Assembly (NCBI RefSeq): GCF_900094735.1 | Contig: NZ_FMBM01000001.1 | Location: 1,116,001 to 1,180,000, forward strand | Length of the DNA: 64,000 bases | Source of the DNA: Saliniramus fredricksonii | GTDB lineage: Bacteria > Pseudomonadota > Alphaproteobacteria > Rhizobiales > Beijerinckiaceae | Direction of reading: 5' to 3' | Position numbers and translations under genes: made by a program | Part shown: piece by piece, positions 1-7,885 of the stretch | How positions within the stretch are numbered: position 1 is the first letter of the stretch | How the letters are laid out: each line of letters opens with the position of its first letter | The notes under the pieces: model-generated | Database searches by the model: none | Seen by the model: the letters and a program-made list of their open reading frames with translations, nothing else | Told to the model about the DNA's origin: nothing

Positions 1-343
1 TTACGGCTCGCTCTTCATCGGTCACGAGACCAATGTCGCCTATGGCGACAAGGTGATCGGCACCAACCACACCCTGCCCACGAAGCGCGCGGCGCGCTAT
101 ACGGGCGGGCTCTGGGTCGGCAAGTATCTCAAGACGATCACGCATCAACGGGTGAAGCCGCAAGCCACCGCGATTCTGGGCGAGTATTGCTCGCGGATCT
201 GCGCCATGGAGGGCTTCGCCGGCCACAAGGCGCAGGCCGATCTGCGCGTGGCCCGCTATGGCAACCAGCGCGATCCCGCCGTGGCCGAGGCCATGGCCGC
301 CGATCCCGCCCCCGCCGGCAAACCCGTCTACAAGCCGATCTGA
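1..343 (+). CDS. Histidinol dehydrogenase family protein, C-terminal part (truncated by window edge)
   Basis: The reading frame is open from base 2 to the TGA at 341-343, so only the last ~113 residues are present. The motif [17 protein letters not shown] matches the catalytic His region (NHxLPT) of histidinol dehydrogenases. [13 protein letters not shown] matches the C-terminal Glu/His pair, in which the His is a zinc ligand. Family enzymes oxidise an alcohol to a carboxylate with two NAD+. The [12 protein letters not shown] wording is closer, from memory, to the catabolic branch (sulfopropanediol 3-dehydrogenase type) than to biosynthetic HisD, but the fragment cannot settle the substrate. 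Confidence 0.8.
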   Translation, partial: YGSLFIGHETNVAYGDKVIGTNHTLPTKRAARYTGGLWVGKYLKTITHQRVKPQATAILGEYCSRICAMEGFAGHKAQADLRVARYGNQRDPAVAEAMAADPAPAGKPVYKPI

Positions 344-616
344 CGGCGATGCCCCAACGTCATGCACCGGCGGCTGTCAGGCGCCGCCGGTGCCGATTTG
401 CCGATTGCACGATTTCTGCCCCGATTTCTGCGGTGATGGCGTTTGCGCGCTTGACGCATCCGCCCGATCCGGGCAAATCTCGCGTCATGACGAGGCTCAC
501 GCTCATTTGTCGCGAGATCATTATCAGCTAGCGCGCAACGCTGGCCGGAGCCGTCCTGTTTTCTTCACGCAAAGACAGACACTCTCCCGGGCCGGCGGCC
601 AGACGGGGAAATGTTC

Positions 617-2152
617 ATGTCGCAGGGTCTGACCCTCTACAACACGCTCACGCGCAGGAAGGAGCCCTTCGCGCCGATCGATGACAGGCATGTGCGCATG
701 TATGTCTGCGGGCCCACCGTCTATGACTATGCCCATATCGGCAATGCGCGCCCGATCATCGTGTTCGACGTGCTGTTTCGCCTGCTGCGCCATCTCTACG
801 GCGCCGATCACGTCACCTATGCGCGCAACATCACCGACGTGGATGACAAGATCAACGCCCGCGCCGCGCGCGATTATCCCGATCTGCCCCTCAACGAGGC
901 AATCGCGAAGGTCACGGCGGCGACCGAGGCGCAGTTCAAGGCCGATGCGAGGGCGCTCGGCTGCCTCGAGCCGAGCATCGAGCCCCGCGCGACCGAGCAT
1001 ATCGCCGAGATGCGCGCCATCATCGAGCGGCTGATCGCGCGCGGCGCGGCCTATGTGGCGGAGGATCACGTTCTGTTTTCCGTCGCGGCGATGGAAAAGC
1101 TGCCGCGCATGCCGGCCTACGGATCGCTGGCGCGCCGCTCCCTGGACGAGATGATCGCCGGCGCGCGCGTCGATGTGGCGCCCTACAAGCGCGATGCCAT
1201 GGATTTCGTGCTCTGGAAACCATCGAAGGACAACGAGCCCGGCTGGGACTCGCCGGGCGGCATTACGACGAAGGGGCGCCCCGGCTGGCACATCGAATGC
1301 TCGGCCATGTCGTGGAAACACCTGATTGACGCCTTCGATACCCGCATCCGGTGCGACGATGCCGACCGCAACGTCTTCGACATCCATGGCGGCGGCATCG
1401 ATCTCGTCTTTCCGCATCACGAGAACGAAATCGCGCAATCCTGCTGCGCCTTCGAGACCGAGCGCATGGCGAATGTCTGGATGCATAACGGTTTTCTGCA
1501 GGTGGAAGGCGAGAAGATGTCGAAATCGCTCGGCAACTTCATCACCATTCATGAGCTGTTGGAGACGGATAGATTTGGTGGCCGTCGGTGGCCAGGGGAG
1601 GTGTTGCGGCTCGCCATGCTTAAGACGCATTACCGTCAGCCGATAGACTGGACGGTACGTGCACTAGAAGAGAGCGCTCGTACAATCGAGCGGTGGAGAC
1701 GCGTTGTCGTCGAAGAAGGTGCAGAATTAGGCAATGTCGATTCCGCCTTTACCGACGCACTTGCGGACGATCTTAATACCCCCAAAGCGCTTAGCCAGAT
1801 ACATAAGCTTATGAACTTTGGTCGGTTGGCTGACCCGACGATCCCTGAAGAGGAAAAAGTCGGAGCGTTTGGTATCGGTGATGACTACTCAGGCTTTGCA
1901 AGTTCGACAGATCGCCAGGTGGCAGCCTCAAACGCACTGGCTTGCCTGATGCTGCTCGGGATCGATATCAGGCGCAAGGCCGTCGCCCCGGACCTGCGCG
2001 CGCGCATCGACGCCCTCGTCACCGCCCGCAGCGAAGCCCGTGCCACGAAGAACTGGGCCGAGGCCGACCGCATCCGCGACGAGCTCACCGCACTGCGCGT
2101 CACCGTCAAGGACAACAAGGACGGCACCGCGAGCTGGGAGATCAAGGAATGA
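617..2152 (+). CDS. cysS: Cysteinyl-tRNA synthetase
   Basis: Class I aminoacyl-tRNA synthetase charging tRNA-Cys in the cytoplasm; 511 residues. The HIGH signature appears as AHIGN near residue 40 and KMSKS as EKMSKSLGN near residue 300. Zinc ligands are visible as the Cys of YVCGPTVYD, the Cys of WHIECSAMS, and the His/Glu of FPHHENE. The ATG at 617 is preferred over the in-frame ATG at 611 because GGGGAA (605-610) sits six bases upstream of it. The C-terminal anticodon-side part encoded by about 1560-1960 uses visibly AT-richer codons (TTA, ATA, AGA, CTT) than the rest of the gene. The frame stays intact, which suggests a recombined segment rather than decay. Confidence 0.95.
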   Translation: MSQGLTLYNTLTRRKEPFAPIDDRHVRMYVCGPTVYDYAHIGNARPIIVFDVLFRLLRHLYGADHVTYARNITDVDDKINARAARDYPDLPLNEAIAKVTAATEAQFKADARALGCLEPSIEPRATEHIAEMRAIIERLIARGAAYVAEDHVLFSVAAMEKLPRMPAYGSLARRSLDEMIAGARVDVAPYKRDAMDFVLWKPSKDNEPGWDSPGGITTKGRPGWHIECSAMSWKHLIDAFDTRIRCDDADRNVFDIHGGGIDLVFPHHENEIAQSCCAFETERMANVWMHNGFLQVEGEKMSKSLGNFITIHELLETDRFGGRRWPGEVLRLAMLKTHYRQPIDWTVRALEESARTIERWRRVVVEEGAELGNVDSAFTDALADDLNTPKALSQIHKLMNFGRLADPTIPEEEKVGAFGIGDDYSGFASSTDRQVAASNALACLMLLGIDIRRKAVAPDLRARIDALVTARSEARATKNWAEADRIRDELTALRVTVKDNKDGTASWEIKE

Positions 2153-2176
2153 GCGATCGCGTGATGCAGGCCGGCT

Positions 2177-2296
2177 CCCCTCTCCCGCTGCGGAGAGGGG
2201 ATGGGGGTGAGGGGCGCTCATGAAGGGGCTTTCGCTCACCATGTCCGCACAGCGGTTCCACCCTCACCCCCGACCCCTCTCCACAAGGGAGAGGGG
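2177..2296. repeat. Pair of inverted palindromic intergenic repeats
   Basis: Between cysS and the acetyltransferase gene two copies of a G/C-rich palindromic element face each other. The first (2177-2215) has the hairpin CCCCTCTCC...GGAGAGGGG followed by GGGGGTGAGGGG. The second (2259-2296) reads CCCTCACCCCC then CCCCTCTCC...GGAGAGGGG. Such elements are common between genes in Hyphomicrobiales (established knowledge). They can act as mRNA stabilisers or weak terminators downstream of cysS; that role here is inference. Confidence 0.8.
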
Positions 2297-2329
2297 AGAT
2301 AGCGTCGTGCTCTGTAAGGAGCAAAACCC

Positions 2330-2836
2330 ATGACCCTTCCCACAGTCACGCTTCGCCCCTACCTGCCCGAGGATGCGCCGGTGCTCGCCGCGATTTTCCA
2401 GGCGGCCGTCATGGTGCTCACGGAAGACGACTATTCCGCCGATCAGCGCGAGGCCTGGGCAGCGGCGGCGGATGATGCAGACGCGTTCGGCGAGAAACTC
2501 GCGGCGCATCTGACCCTGATCGCCGCGATCGACGGCGACCCTGCGGGTTTCGCCACGCTCAGGGAGAACCGGATGGTCGAGATGCTCTATGTGCATCCCG
2601 ATTGCGCCGGGATGGGGGTCGGCACGGCGCTGCTCGATGCGCTGGAAAAGCTCGCCGGGGCACGCGGGGCCCAAGAGCTTTCCGTCGATGCCAGCGAGAC
2701 GGCTTTGCTCTTCTTCGAGAAGCACGGCTATACGCCCGAGCGGCGCAACACGGTGATGCGCAATGGCGAATTCCTGTCCAATACCACGATGACCAAACGG
2801 CTCGGCAGCGAGCCCTCACGGAAGGTGACGTCATGA
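2330..2836 (+). CDS. GNAT family N-acetyltransferase
   Basis: A 168-residue single-domain GNAT protein that should transfer an acetyl group from acetyl-CoA to an amine; the substrate cannot be told. The acetyl-CoA loop region reads MLYVHPDCAGMGVGTALLDAL (motif A, with V-x-P-x-x-x-G-x-G-x-G around residues 88-101). The C-terminal FFEKHGYTPERRNT is the usual GNAT beta-strand end. TAAGGA at 2315-2320 serves the ATG at 2330. Its stop overlaps the next start (ATGA at 2833-2836), so it is translationally coupled to cimA, although a role in isoleucine synthesis is not implied. Confidence 0.88.
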   Translation: MTLPTVTLRPYLPEDAPVLAAIFQAAVMVLTEDDYSADQREAWAAAADDADAFGEKLAAHLTLIAAIDGDPAGFATLRENRMVEMLYVHPDCAGMGVGTALLDALEKLAGARGAQELSVDASETALLFFEKHGYTPERRNTVMRNGEFLSNTTMTKRLGSEPSRKVTS

Positions 2837-4425
2837 GCGAGCGGCTTTATCTGTTCGATACCACCCTGCGCGACGGGGCGCAGACCACCGGGATCGACTT
2901 CTCCCTCGCCGACAAGATCGCCATCGCCAGCCTGCTCGACCAGATCGGCATCGATTACGTCGAGGGCGGTTATCCCGGCGCCAACCCCCTCGACACGGAA
3001 TTCTTCGCGCAAAAGCGCACCCGCAAGGCGGCGTTTACCGCCTTCGGCATGACCAGGCGCGCGGGGCGCTCCGTGGCCAATGATCCCGGCATCGCTGCGC
3101 TGCTGGAGGCGGATGCGGATGCGATCTGCTTCGTGGCGAAATCCTGGGATTACCACGTGCATGTGGCGCTGGAGATCAGCCTTGAGGACAATCTCGCCGG
3201 TATCCGCGAGAGCGTGGCGGCGGCGAAGACGCGCGGGCGCGAGGTTATGCTCGATTGCGAGCATTTCTTCGACGGCTACAAGGCCAATCCGGATTACGCG
3301 CTCGCCTGCGCGAAGGCGGCATACGAAGCCGGCGCGCGCTGGGTGGTCCTGTGCGATACCAATGGCGGCACGCTCCCGGAGGAGGTGGCGCGCATCGTCA
3401 CGGAAGTGCGCAAGCACGTGCCGGGCGAGAATCTCGGCATCCACGCCCATGACGATTGCGGCTGCGCGGTGGCGAATTCGCTCGCCGCCGTCGAGGCCGG
3501 CGTGCGCCAGATCCAGGGCACGCTGAACGGGCTCGGCGAGCGCTGCGGCAATGCCAATCTCGTCACATTGCTGGCCACGCTCGCCCTCAAGCAACCCTGG
3601 GCGGAGCGCTTTGCGCTCAAGGCCGGGGTGGATGAGCTTGCGCGGCTCACCCAGGTCTCGCGGGCGCTTGATGAATTGCTCAACCGCGCGCCCAACCGCC
3701 ACGCCCCCTATGTCGGCGCCTCCGCTTTCGCCACCAAGGCCGGCATTCACGCCTCAGCCGTGATGAAGGATCCCAGGACCTATGAGCATGTCGATCCGGC
3801 ACATGTGGGCAATCTGCGCCGGGTTCTCGTCTCCGATCAGGGCGGCAAGTCGAATATCCGTGCGGAGCTGGAACGGATCGGCATCAGCCTCGACAAGGAT
3901 GATCCGCGCCTCAACCGTGTGCTGGAAGAGGTCAAGCGCAAGGAATCGCAGGGCTACGCCTATGAGGGGGCGGATGCATCGTTCTATCTGCTGGTCAAGC
4001 GCGTGCTCGGCGAGGTCCCGGGTTATTTCCTCGTCGATCGCTTCAGCGTCAATGTCGAGCGGCGCTACAATGCCGTCGGCGATCTGACCACCGTGGCCGA
4101 AGCCATCGTCAAGGTGATGCTCGACGGCGAGGTGATGATCTCGGCGGCCGAGGGCAACGGCCCGGTGAATGCGCTCGACGTCGCCCTGCGCAAGGATCTC
4201 GGCAAGTATCAGCGCTTCATCGACGATCTCGAACTGGTGGATTACAAGGTCCGCGTCTTCCAGGGCGGCACCGACGCCGTCACCCGCGTGCTGATCGAAT
4301 CGCGCGACCGTGACGGTGATATCTGGGCAACGGTGGGCGTCTCACCGAATATCATCGACGCGTCCTTCGAGGCCCTGCTCGATTCCATCGTCTACAAGCT
4401 GGTGATGCGCGGCGCCCCGGCCTGA
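2833..4425 (+). CDS. cimA: Citramalate synthase
   Basis: 530 residues of the LeuA/CimA condensing-enzyme family. It should join acetyl-CoA and pyruvate to (R)-citramalate, the threonine-independent entry into isoleucine synthesis. The TIM-barrel signature DTTLRDGAQ is at residues 9-17 and the metal-binding HxH of GIHAHDDCG is near residue 203. The LeuA dimer (regulatory) domain follows in the last ~130 residues (GTDAVTRVLIESRD). The length of about 530 and the DTTLRDGAQTTGIDFS wording fit the CimA branch rather than 2-isopropylmalate synthase. The start at 2833 overlaps the preceding stop (ATGA). A frame extending upstream inside the acetyltransferase gene is not used. Confidence 0.92.
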   Translation: MSERLYLFDTTLRDGAQTTGIDFSLADKIAIASLLDQIGIDYVEGGYPGANPLDTEFFAQKRTRKAAFTAFGMTRRAGRSVANDPGIAALLEADADAICFVAKSWDYHVHVALEISLEDNLAGIRESVAAAKTRGREVMLDCEHFFDGYKANPDYALACAKAAYEAGARWVVLCDTNGGTLPEEVARIVTEVRKHVPGENLGIHAHDDCGCAVANSLAAVEAGVRQIQGTLNGLGERCGNANLVTLLATLALKQPWAERFALKAGVDELARLTQVSRALDELLNRAPNRHAPYVGASAFATKAGIHASAVMKDPRTYEHVDPAHVGNLRRVLVSDQGGKSNIRAELERIGISLDKDDPRLNRVLEEVKRKESQGYAYEGADASFYLLVKRVLGEVPGYFLVDRFSVNVERRYNAVGDLTTVAEAIVKVMLDGEVMISAAEGNGPVNALDVALRKDLGKYQRFIDDLELVDYKVRVFQGGTDAVTRVLIESRDRDGDIWATVGVSPNIIDASFEALLDSIVYKLVMRGAPA

Positions 4426-4456
4426 ACAATCCGTCTCTGATCGACCCCGGCACGCC

Positions 4457-4876
4457 TCATTCCGGCGCCGGCTTGCCGCGCAAGGCCTTGATCCTTCCCT
4501 GCCGGGTCTTGCCGGCGAGGCGGCGTTTCTTCGAGCCGAGCGTCGGGCGGGTGGGAATACGCGGGCGTTGGCGCTGTGTCGCGCGGCGTATCAGATCGAC
4601 CAGTCGCTCGAGCGCCTCGGCGCGGTTGCGCTCCTGGCTGCGATGGTTTTGCGCGGTGATCACGATCACGCCCTCGCGGGTCAGGCGATGGCCGGCGAGG
4701 CGCGCGAGGCGGCTCTTCACCGCATCGGGCAGCGCGGGGGAATTCTGCATGTCGAAACGCAGCTGCACGGCGCTCGACACCTTGTTGACGTTCTGCCCGC
4801 CCGGCCCGGAGGCGCGGATGAAGCGCTCCTCAATCTCATCCGGGTCGATCGCGATGCTCGGCGTGATTTGAATCAT
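4457..4876 (-). CDS. arfB: Alternative ribosome-rescue factor, GGQ-domain hydrolase (ArfB/YaeJ type)
   Basis: 139 residues. The N-terminal GGQ motif (SGPGGQNVNK, GGQ at 26-28) is the peptidyl-tRNA hydrolysing loop shared with class I release factors. There is no codon-recognition domain, and the tail is very basic (GSKKRRLAGKTRQGRIKALRG), which in ArfB enters the empty mRNA channel. It should release peptides from stalled ribosomes. The start is taken at MIQITPS (4876) because that is where family similarity begins; an upstream in-frame ATG at 4942 would overlap the divergent gene. Confidence 0.92.
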   Translation of the reverse strand: MIQITPSIAIDPDEIEERFIRASGPGGQNVNKVSSAVQLRFDMQNSPALPDAVKSRLARLAGHRLTREGVIVITAQNHRSQERNRAEALERLVDLIRRATQRQRPRIPTRPTLGSKKRRLAGKTRQGRIKALRGKPAPE

Positions 4877-4941
4877 GCTTTCGCCATACCATATGAAGAG
4901 TATAGGCTCACGTCGAAGATTCTGGATACGGGACCCGGTCA

Positions 4942-5247
4942 ATGCTGCGCTATGTCAAATACGTCAACGGTGAGCCGCGTGTGGTCACGATCCCGCGCTG
5001 GGCAATCGCGCTCGGCGTGCTCGCAGCTTTGCTCGTCGGTTTCCTCGTCCTGATCCTCGCCGCCGGTGTGGCGCTCGTCGTGATTCCGCTTGCCCTGATT
5101 GCCGCCGCCATCGCCGCCTGGTTCGGACGCGGGCGCCGGGTCATGCCGCAGCGCGAGCGCGATCCCGATATCGTCGATGCCGAATTCCGCGTCATCGACC
5201 GCTCCGAGCGTGAACGGGATCCGCGCCGCGACGCAGATCGCCACTGA
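4942..5247 (+). CDS. Small membrane protein of unknown function
   Basis: 101 residues. A hydrophilic start (MLRYVKYVNGEPRVVT) is followed by one long hydrophobic stretch of ~45 residues (about 20-64), probably two closely spaced membrane helices, and then a highly charged tail rich in Arg/Asp. No recognised domain. It is divergent from arfB with about 65 bases between start codons. Codon use matches the host, so it is likely a real gene, but its function is unknown. Confidence 0.65.
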   Translation: MLRYVKYVNGEPRVVTIPRWAIALGVLAALLVGFLVLILAAGVALVVIPLALIAAAIAAWFGRGRRVMPQRERDPDIVDAEFRVIDRSERERDPRRDADRH

Positions 5248-5778
5248 GGCGCATCGCCACCGATGCGGCATCCGCGCTGACCGGCATCCGGACGGGCCCG
5301 GGACGGCTCACGATCACTCTGCGCCGGATCGTTGCCGACACACTTAAGTCTAATTGCACGAGACCGACGGGTGTAGTCGTATCGTCTTGTGTCGCGTCAT
5401 GTCGTCGCGAGGTGCCATGCCTCGTCCAGACGGGATGGCCGCATCAATCGCAAGAACCCGCAACAAAGCGGGAGCACCAAATCGACGGGCGTCGGCAGCT
5501 TTGCTGAATTCGACTTGTGATCGCGCGTCCATTGGGTGCGTGAAGCCGGCGGCTCGTCCGAGGAAGATGGGGAGGGAAGCCGGCAGCTGCGCGAAAGAGC
5601 CGTCGCTGCGCCAGATGAATCACCAAAAATGGAAACGTCGCGAACGTGAGCGCTGGCATTGCTCCCCTTTCCGGGGCGAGGCATGGCGCGGACCGTTCGG
5701 TCAAAGGGAAGCTTTGGGCGGCTACCCTGATTCGATCAGGTAAACGGCGTCCTTGAAAAATAAAGGGAGTAAACGTTC
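5248..5778. other. 531-base intergenic region upstream of the symporter operon
   Basis: No convincing gene: the short reading frames here lack family character and good ribosome-binding sites. The region presumably carries the promoter of the symporter operon. The only structured element I see is a short palindrome near its right end, listed separately. AGGGAG at 5763-5768 is the ribosome-binding site of the next gene. Confidence 0.6.
5726..5740. promoter_or_regulatory. Candidate operator: CCTGAT-N3-ATCAGG palindrome
   Basis: CCTGATTCGATCAGG, two perfect 6-base arms around TCG, ends 38 bases before the start codon of the DUF4212 gene. The same arms with a CGG centre occur upstream of the MDR gene (32849-32863). 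Sharing between two promoter regions suggests a binding site for one regulator. The identity of that regulator is unknown. Confidence 0.4.
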
Positions 5779-6042
5779 ATGTCTGACAAGTCGTCGTCCA
5801 ACGACGCCTACTGGAAGGCCAATGTCCGGATCATCTTCATCTGCTTGATCATCTGGGCCTTTGTGTCTTTCGGCCTGGGCATCGTCTTCCGTCCGCTGAT
5901 CTCCTGGATTCCGATCGGGGGCACCGATCTCGGATTCTGGTTCGCGCAGCAGGGTTCCATCCTGACCTTCATCGCGCTGATCTTCTATTACACCTGGTAC
6001 ATGAACCGGCTCGATCGCGAGTACGACGTGGACGAGCAGTGA
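5779..6042 (+). CDS. DUF4212 small subunit of a sodium/solute symporter
   Basis: 87 residues with two membrane helices (roughly 17-39 and 53-75), the usual size and layout of DUF4212 (YjcH-like) proteins. The signature regions FGLGIVFRP and YTWYMNRLDREYDVDE are typical. Such proteins are encoded directly before ActP-type transporters and are thought to be their small partner subunit. A strong AGGGAG lies 10 bases upstream of the start, and only 10 bases separate its stop from the symporter start, so the two are one operon. Confidence 0.92.
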   Translation: MSDKSSSNDAYWKANVRIIFICLIIWAFVSFGLGIVFRPLISWIPIGGTDLGFWFAQQGSILTFIALIFYYTWYMNRLDREYDVDEQ

Positions 6043-6052
6043 GGGCGCAACG

Positions 6053-7825
6053 ATGGATCAATTCACGCTGAATTTTCTCGTCGTCGGCGCGTCCTTCGCG
6101 CTTTATGTCGGCATCGCCATCTGGGCGCGGGCCGGCTCGACGGCGGATTTCTACGCTGCCAGCCGCGGCGTCAACCCGATCGTCAATGGTGCGGCCACCG
6201 CCGCCGACTGGATGTCGGCGGCTTCGTTCATTTCGATGGCGGGCCTGATCGCCTTCGTCGGCTACGGCAATTCGAGCTTCCTGATGGGCTGGACCGGCGG
6301 CTACGTGCTGCTCGCCCTGCTGCTTGCGCCCTATCTGCGCAAGTTCGGGCGCTTCACGGTGCCGGAATTCATCGGCGACCGCTTCTACAGCCAGACTGCG
6401 CGCATCGTGGCGGTGATCTGCCTTCTGGTGATCTCGATCACCTATGTGATCGGCCAGATGACCGGCGCCGGTGTCGCCTTCTCGCGCTTCCTTGAAGTGG
6501 AGAGCTGGCAGGGTCTGCTGATCGCCTCGGCCGTCGTCTTCTTCTATGCCGTGCTCGGCGGCATGAAGGGCATCACCTATACGCAGCTGGCGCAATATTG
6601 CGTGCTGATCACGGCCTATACCATCCCCGCCGTGTTCATCTCCCTGCAACTGACCAGCAACCCGATCCCGCCGCTGGGCCTGTTCTCGACCCATGCGGAA
6701 TCCGGCATGCCGCTGCTGGGCAAGCTCAACGAAATCCTGCTGGAACTCGGCTTTCAGGACTATACCGGCCAGCATGGCTCGACCTTCAACATGTTCCTGT
6801 TCACCATGTCGCTGATGGTCGGTACGGCGGGTCTGCCGCACGTGATCATCCGCTTCTTCACGGTGCCGCGCGTGGCTGATGCCCGCAAATCGGCGGGCTG
6901 GGCCCTGATCTTCATCGCGCTGCTCTATCTCAGCGCGCCGGCGGTCGGCGCGATGGCGCGCCTGAACATCATCACCACGATCTTCCCCAATGGCACCCAG
7001 GAACAGCCGATCGCCTATGACGAGCGGCCGGACTGGATGCGCAACTGGGAGCAGACGGGCCTCCTCGCCTTCGAAGATAAAAACAATGACGGCTTGATCC
7101 AGTACTACAACGATGCTTCGGACGAGTTCCAGACCGTCGCCGCAGAGCGTGGCTGGGAGGGCAACGAGATGGTCACATTCAACCAGGATATCCTGGTGCT
7201 GGCCAATCCGGAGATCGCGCAATTGCCCGGCTGGGTGATCGCGCTGATTGCGGCAGGCGGGCTGGCGGCAGCCCTCTCGACGGCAGCCGGATTGTTGCTC
7301 GCCATCTCCTCCGCAGTCAGTCACGACCTGCTGAAATCCACCTTCATGAAGGATATCAGCGAGAAGAACGAGCTGCTTGCAGCCCGTATCTCCATGGCGG
7401 GTGCGATCGCGTTGGCCACCTATCTGGGGCTCAATCCGCCGGGATTTGCCGCACAGGTGGTGGCGCTGGCCTTCGGTCTGGCTGCGGCGACCCTGTTCCC
7501 CGTTCTGATGATGGGCATCTTCTCCATGAAGATGAACACCGAAGGCGCGGTCTCGGGGATGCTGGCGGGTCTCATCGCGACCCTGCTCTACATCTTCACC
7601 TATCTGGGCTGGTTCTTCATCCCGGGCACCAACATGCTCGCGAACACGCCGGATAACTGGCTGTTCGGGATCTCGCCGCTCTCCTTCGGTGCGGTGGGTG
7701 CCGTCATCAACTTTGCCGTGGCCTATGCGGTGATGAGCGTGACGCGCGAGCCGCCGAAGGAGATCCAGGAGCTGGTCTACTCGATCCGCGTGCCGCGCGG
7801 GGCTGCGGGTGCGATCGACCACTGA
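6053..7825 (+). CDS. Sodium:solute symporter, ActP-like (acetate/monocarboxylate)
   Basis: 590 residues, sodium:solute symporter family, with about 13 membrane segments spread over the length. The stretch ATAADWMSAASFISMAG (near residue 45) and the LPHVIIRFFTVP region (near 265) are hallmarks of the ActP/VC_2705 branch. An insertion of ~70 mainly hydrophilic residues around 310-380 distinguishes it from E. coli ActP and is usual in the branch paired with DUF4212. Predicted role: sodium-coupled uptake of acetate or related short carboxylates across the inner membrane. Downstream genes run in the same direction and look co-transcribed. Confidence 0.9.
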   Translation: MDQFTLNFLVVGASFALYVGIAIWARAGSTADFYAASRGVNPIVNGAATAADWMSAASFISMAGLIAFVGYGNSSFLMGWTGGYVLLALLLAPYLRKFGRFTVPEFIGDRFYSQTARIVAVICLLVISITYVIGQMTGAGVAFSRFLEVESWQGLLIASAVVFFYAVLGGMKGITYTQLAQYCVLITAYTIPAVFISLQLTSNPIPPLGLFSTHAESGMPLLGKLNEILLELGFQDYTGQHGSTFNMFLFTMSLMVGTAGLPHVIIRFFTVPRVADARKSAGWALIFIALLYLSAPAVGAMARLNIITTIFPNGTQEQPIAYDERPDWMRNWEQTGLLAFEDKNNDGLIQYYNDASDEFQTVAAERGWEGNEMVTFNQDILVLANPEIAQLPGWVIALIAAGGLAAALSTAAGLLLAISSAVSHDLLKSTFMKDISEKNELLAARISMAGAIALATYLGLNPPGFAAQVVALAFGLAAATLFPVLMMGIFSMKMNTEGAVSGMLAGLIATLLYIFTYLGWFFIPGTNMLANTPDNWLFGISPLSFGAVGAVINFAVAYAVMSVTREPPKEIQELVYSIRVPRGAAGAIDH

Positions 7826-7832
7826 CGAGATC

Positions 7833-7861
7833 GATGCGGGCCGGGTGATCCGGCCCGCATC
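7833..7861. other. Perfect 12-bp stem hairpin between symporter and DUF294 gene
   Basis: GATGCGGGCCGG and CCGGCCCGCATC flank a 5-base loop (GTGAT). The stem begins 7 bases after the symporter stop and ends 24 bases before the next start. No T run follows, so it is not a textbook intrinsic terminator. It may be an mRNA-processing or stabilising structure that lowers expression of the downstream signalling genes relative to the transporter (inference). Confidence 0.6.
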
Positions 7862-7885
7862 ACACGCCTTCTGGGGACCACCATC

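Noticed and set aside
2177-2296. Possible small RNA gene in the inverted palindromic repeats
   Set aside because: The sequence matches a dispersed intergenic palindrome type rather than a promoter-terminator unit.
5354-5743. 129-codon plus-strand frame in the gap before the symporter operon
   Set aside because: No ribosome-binding site, no recognisable family and atypical amino-acid use; several overlapping frames are equally long.
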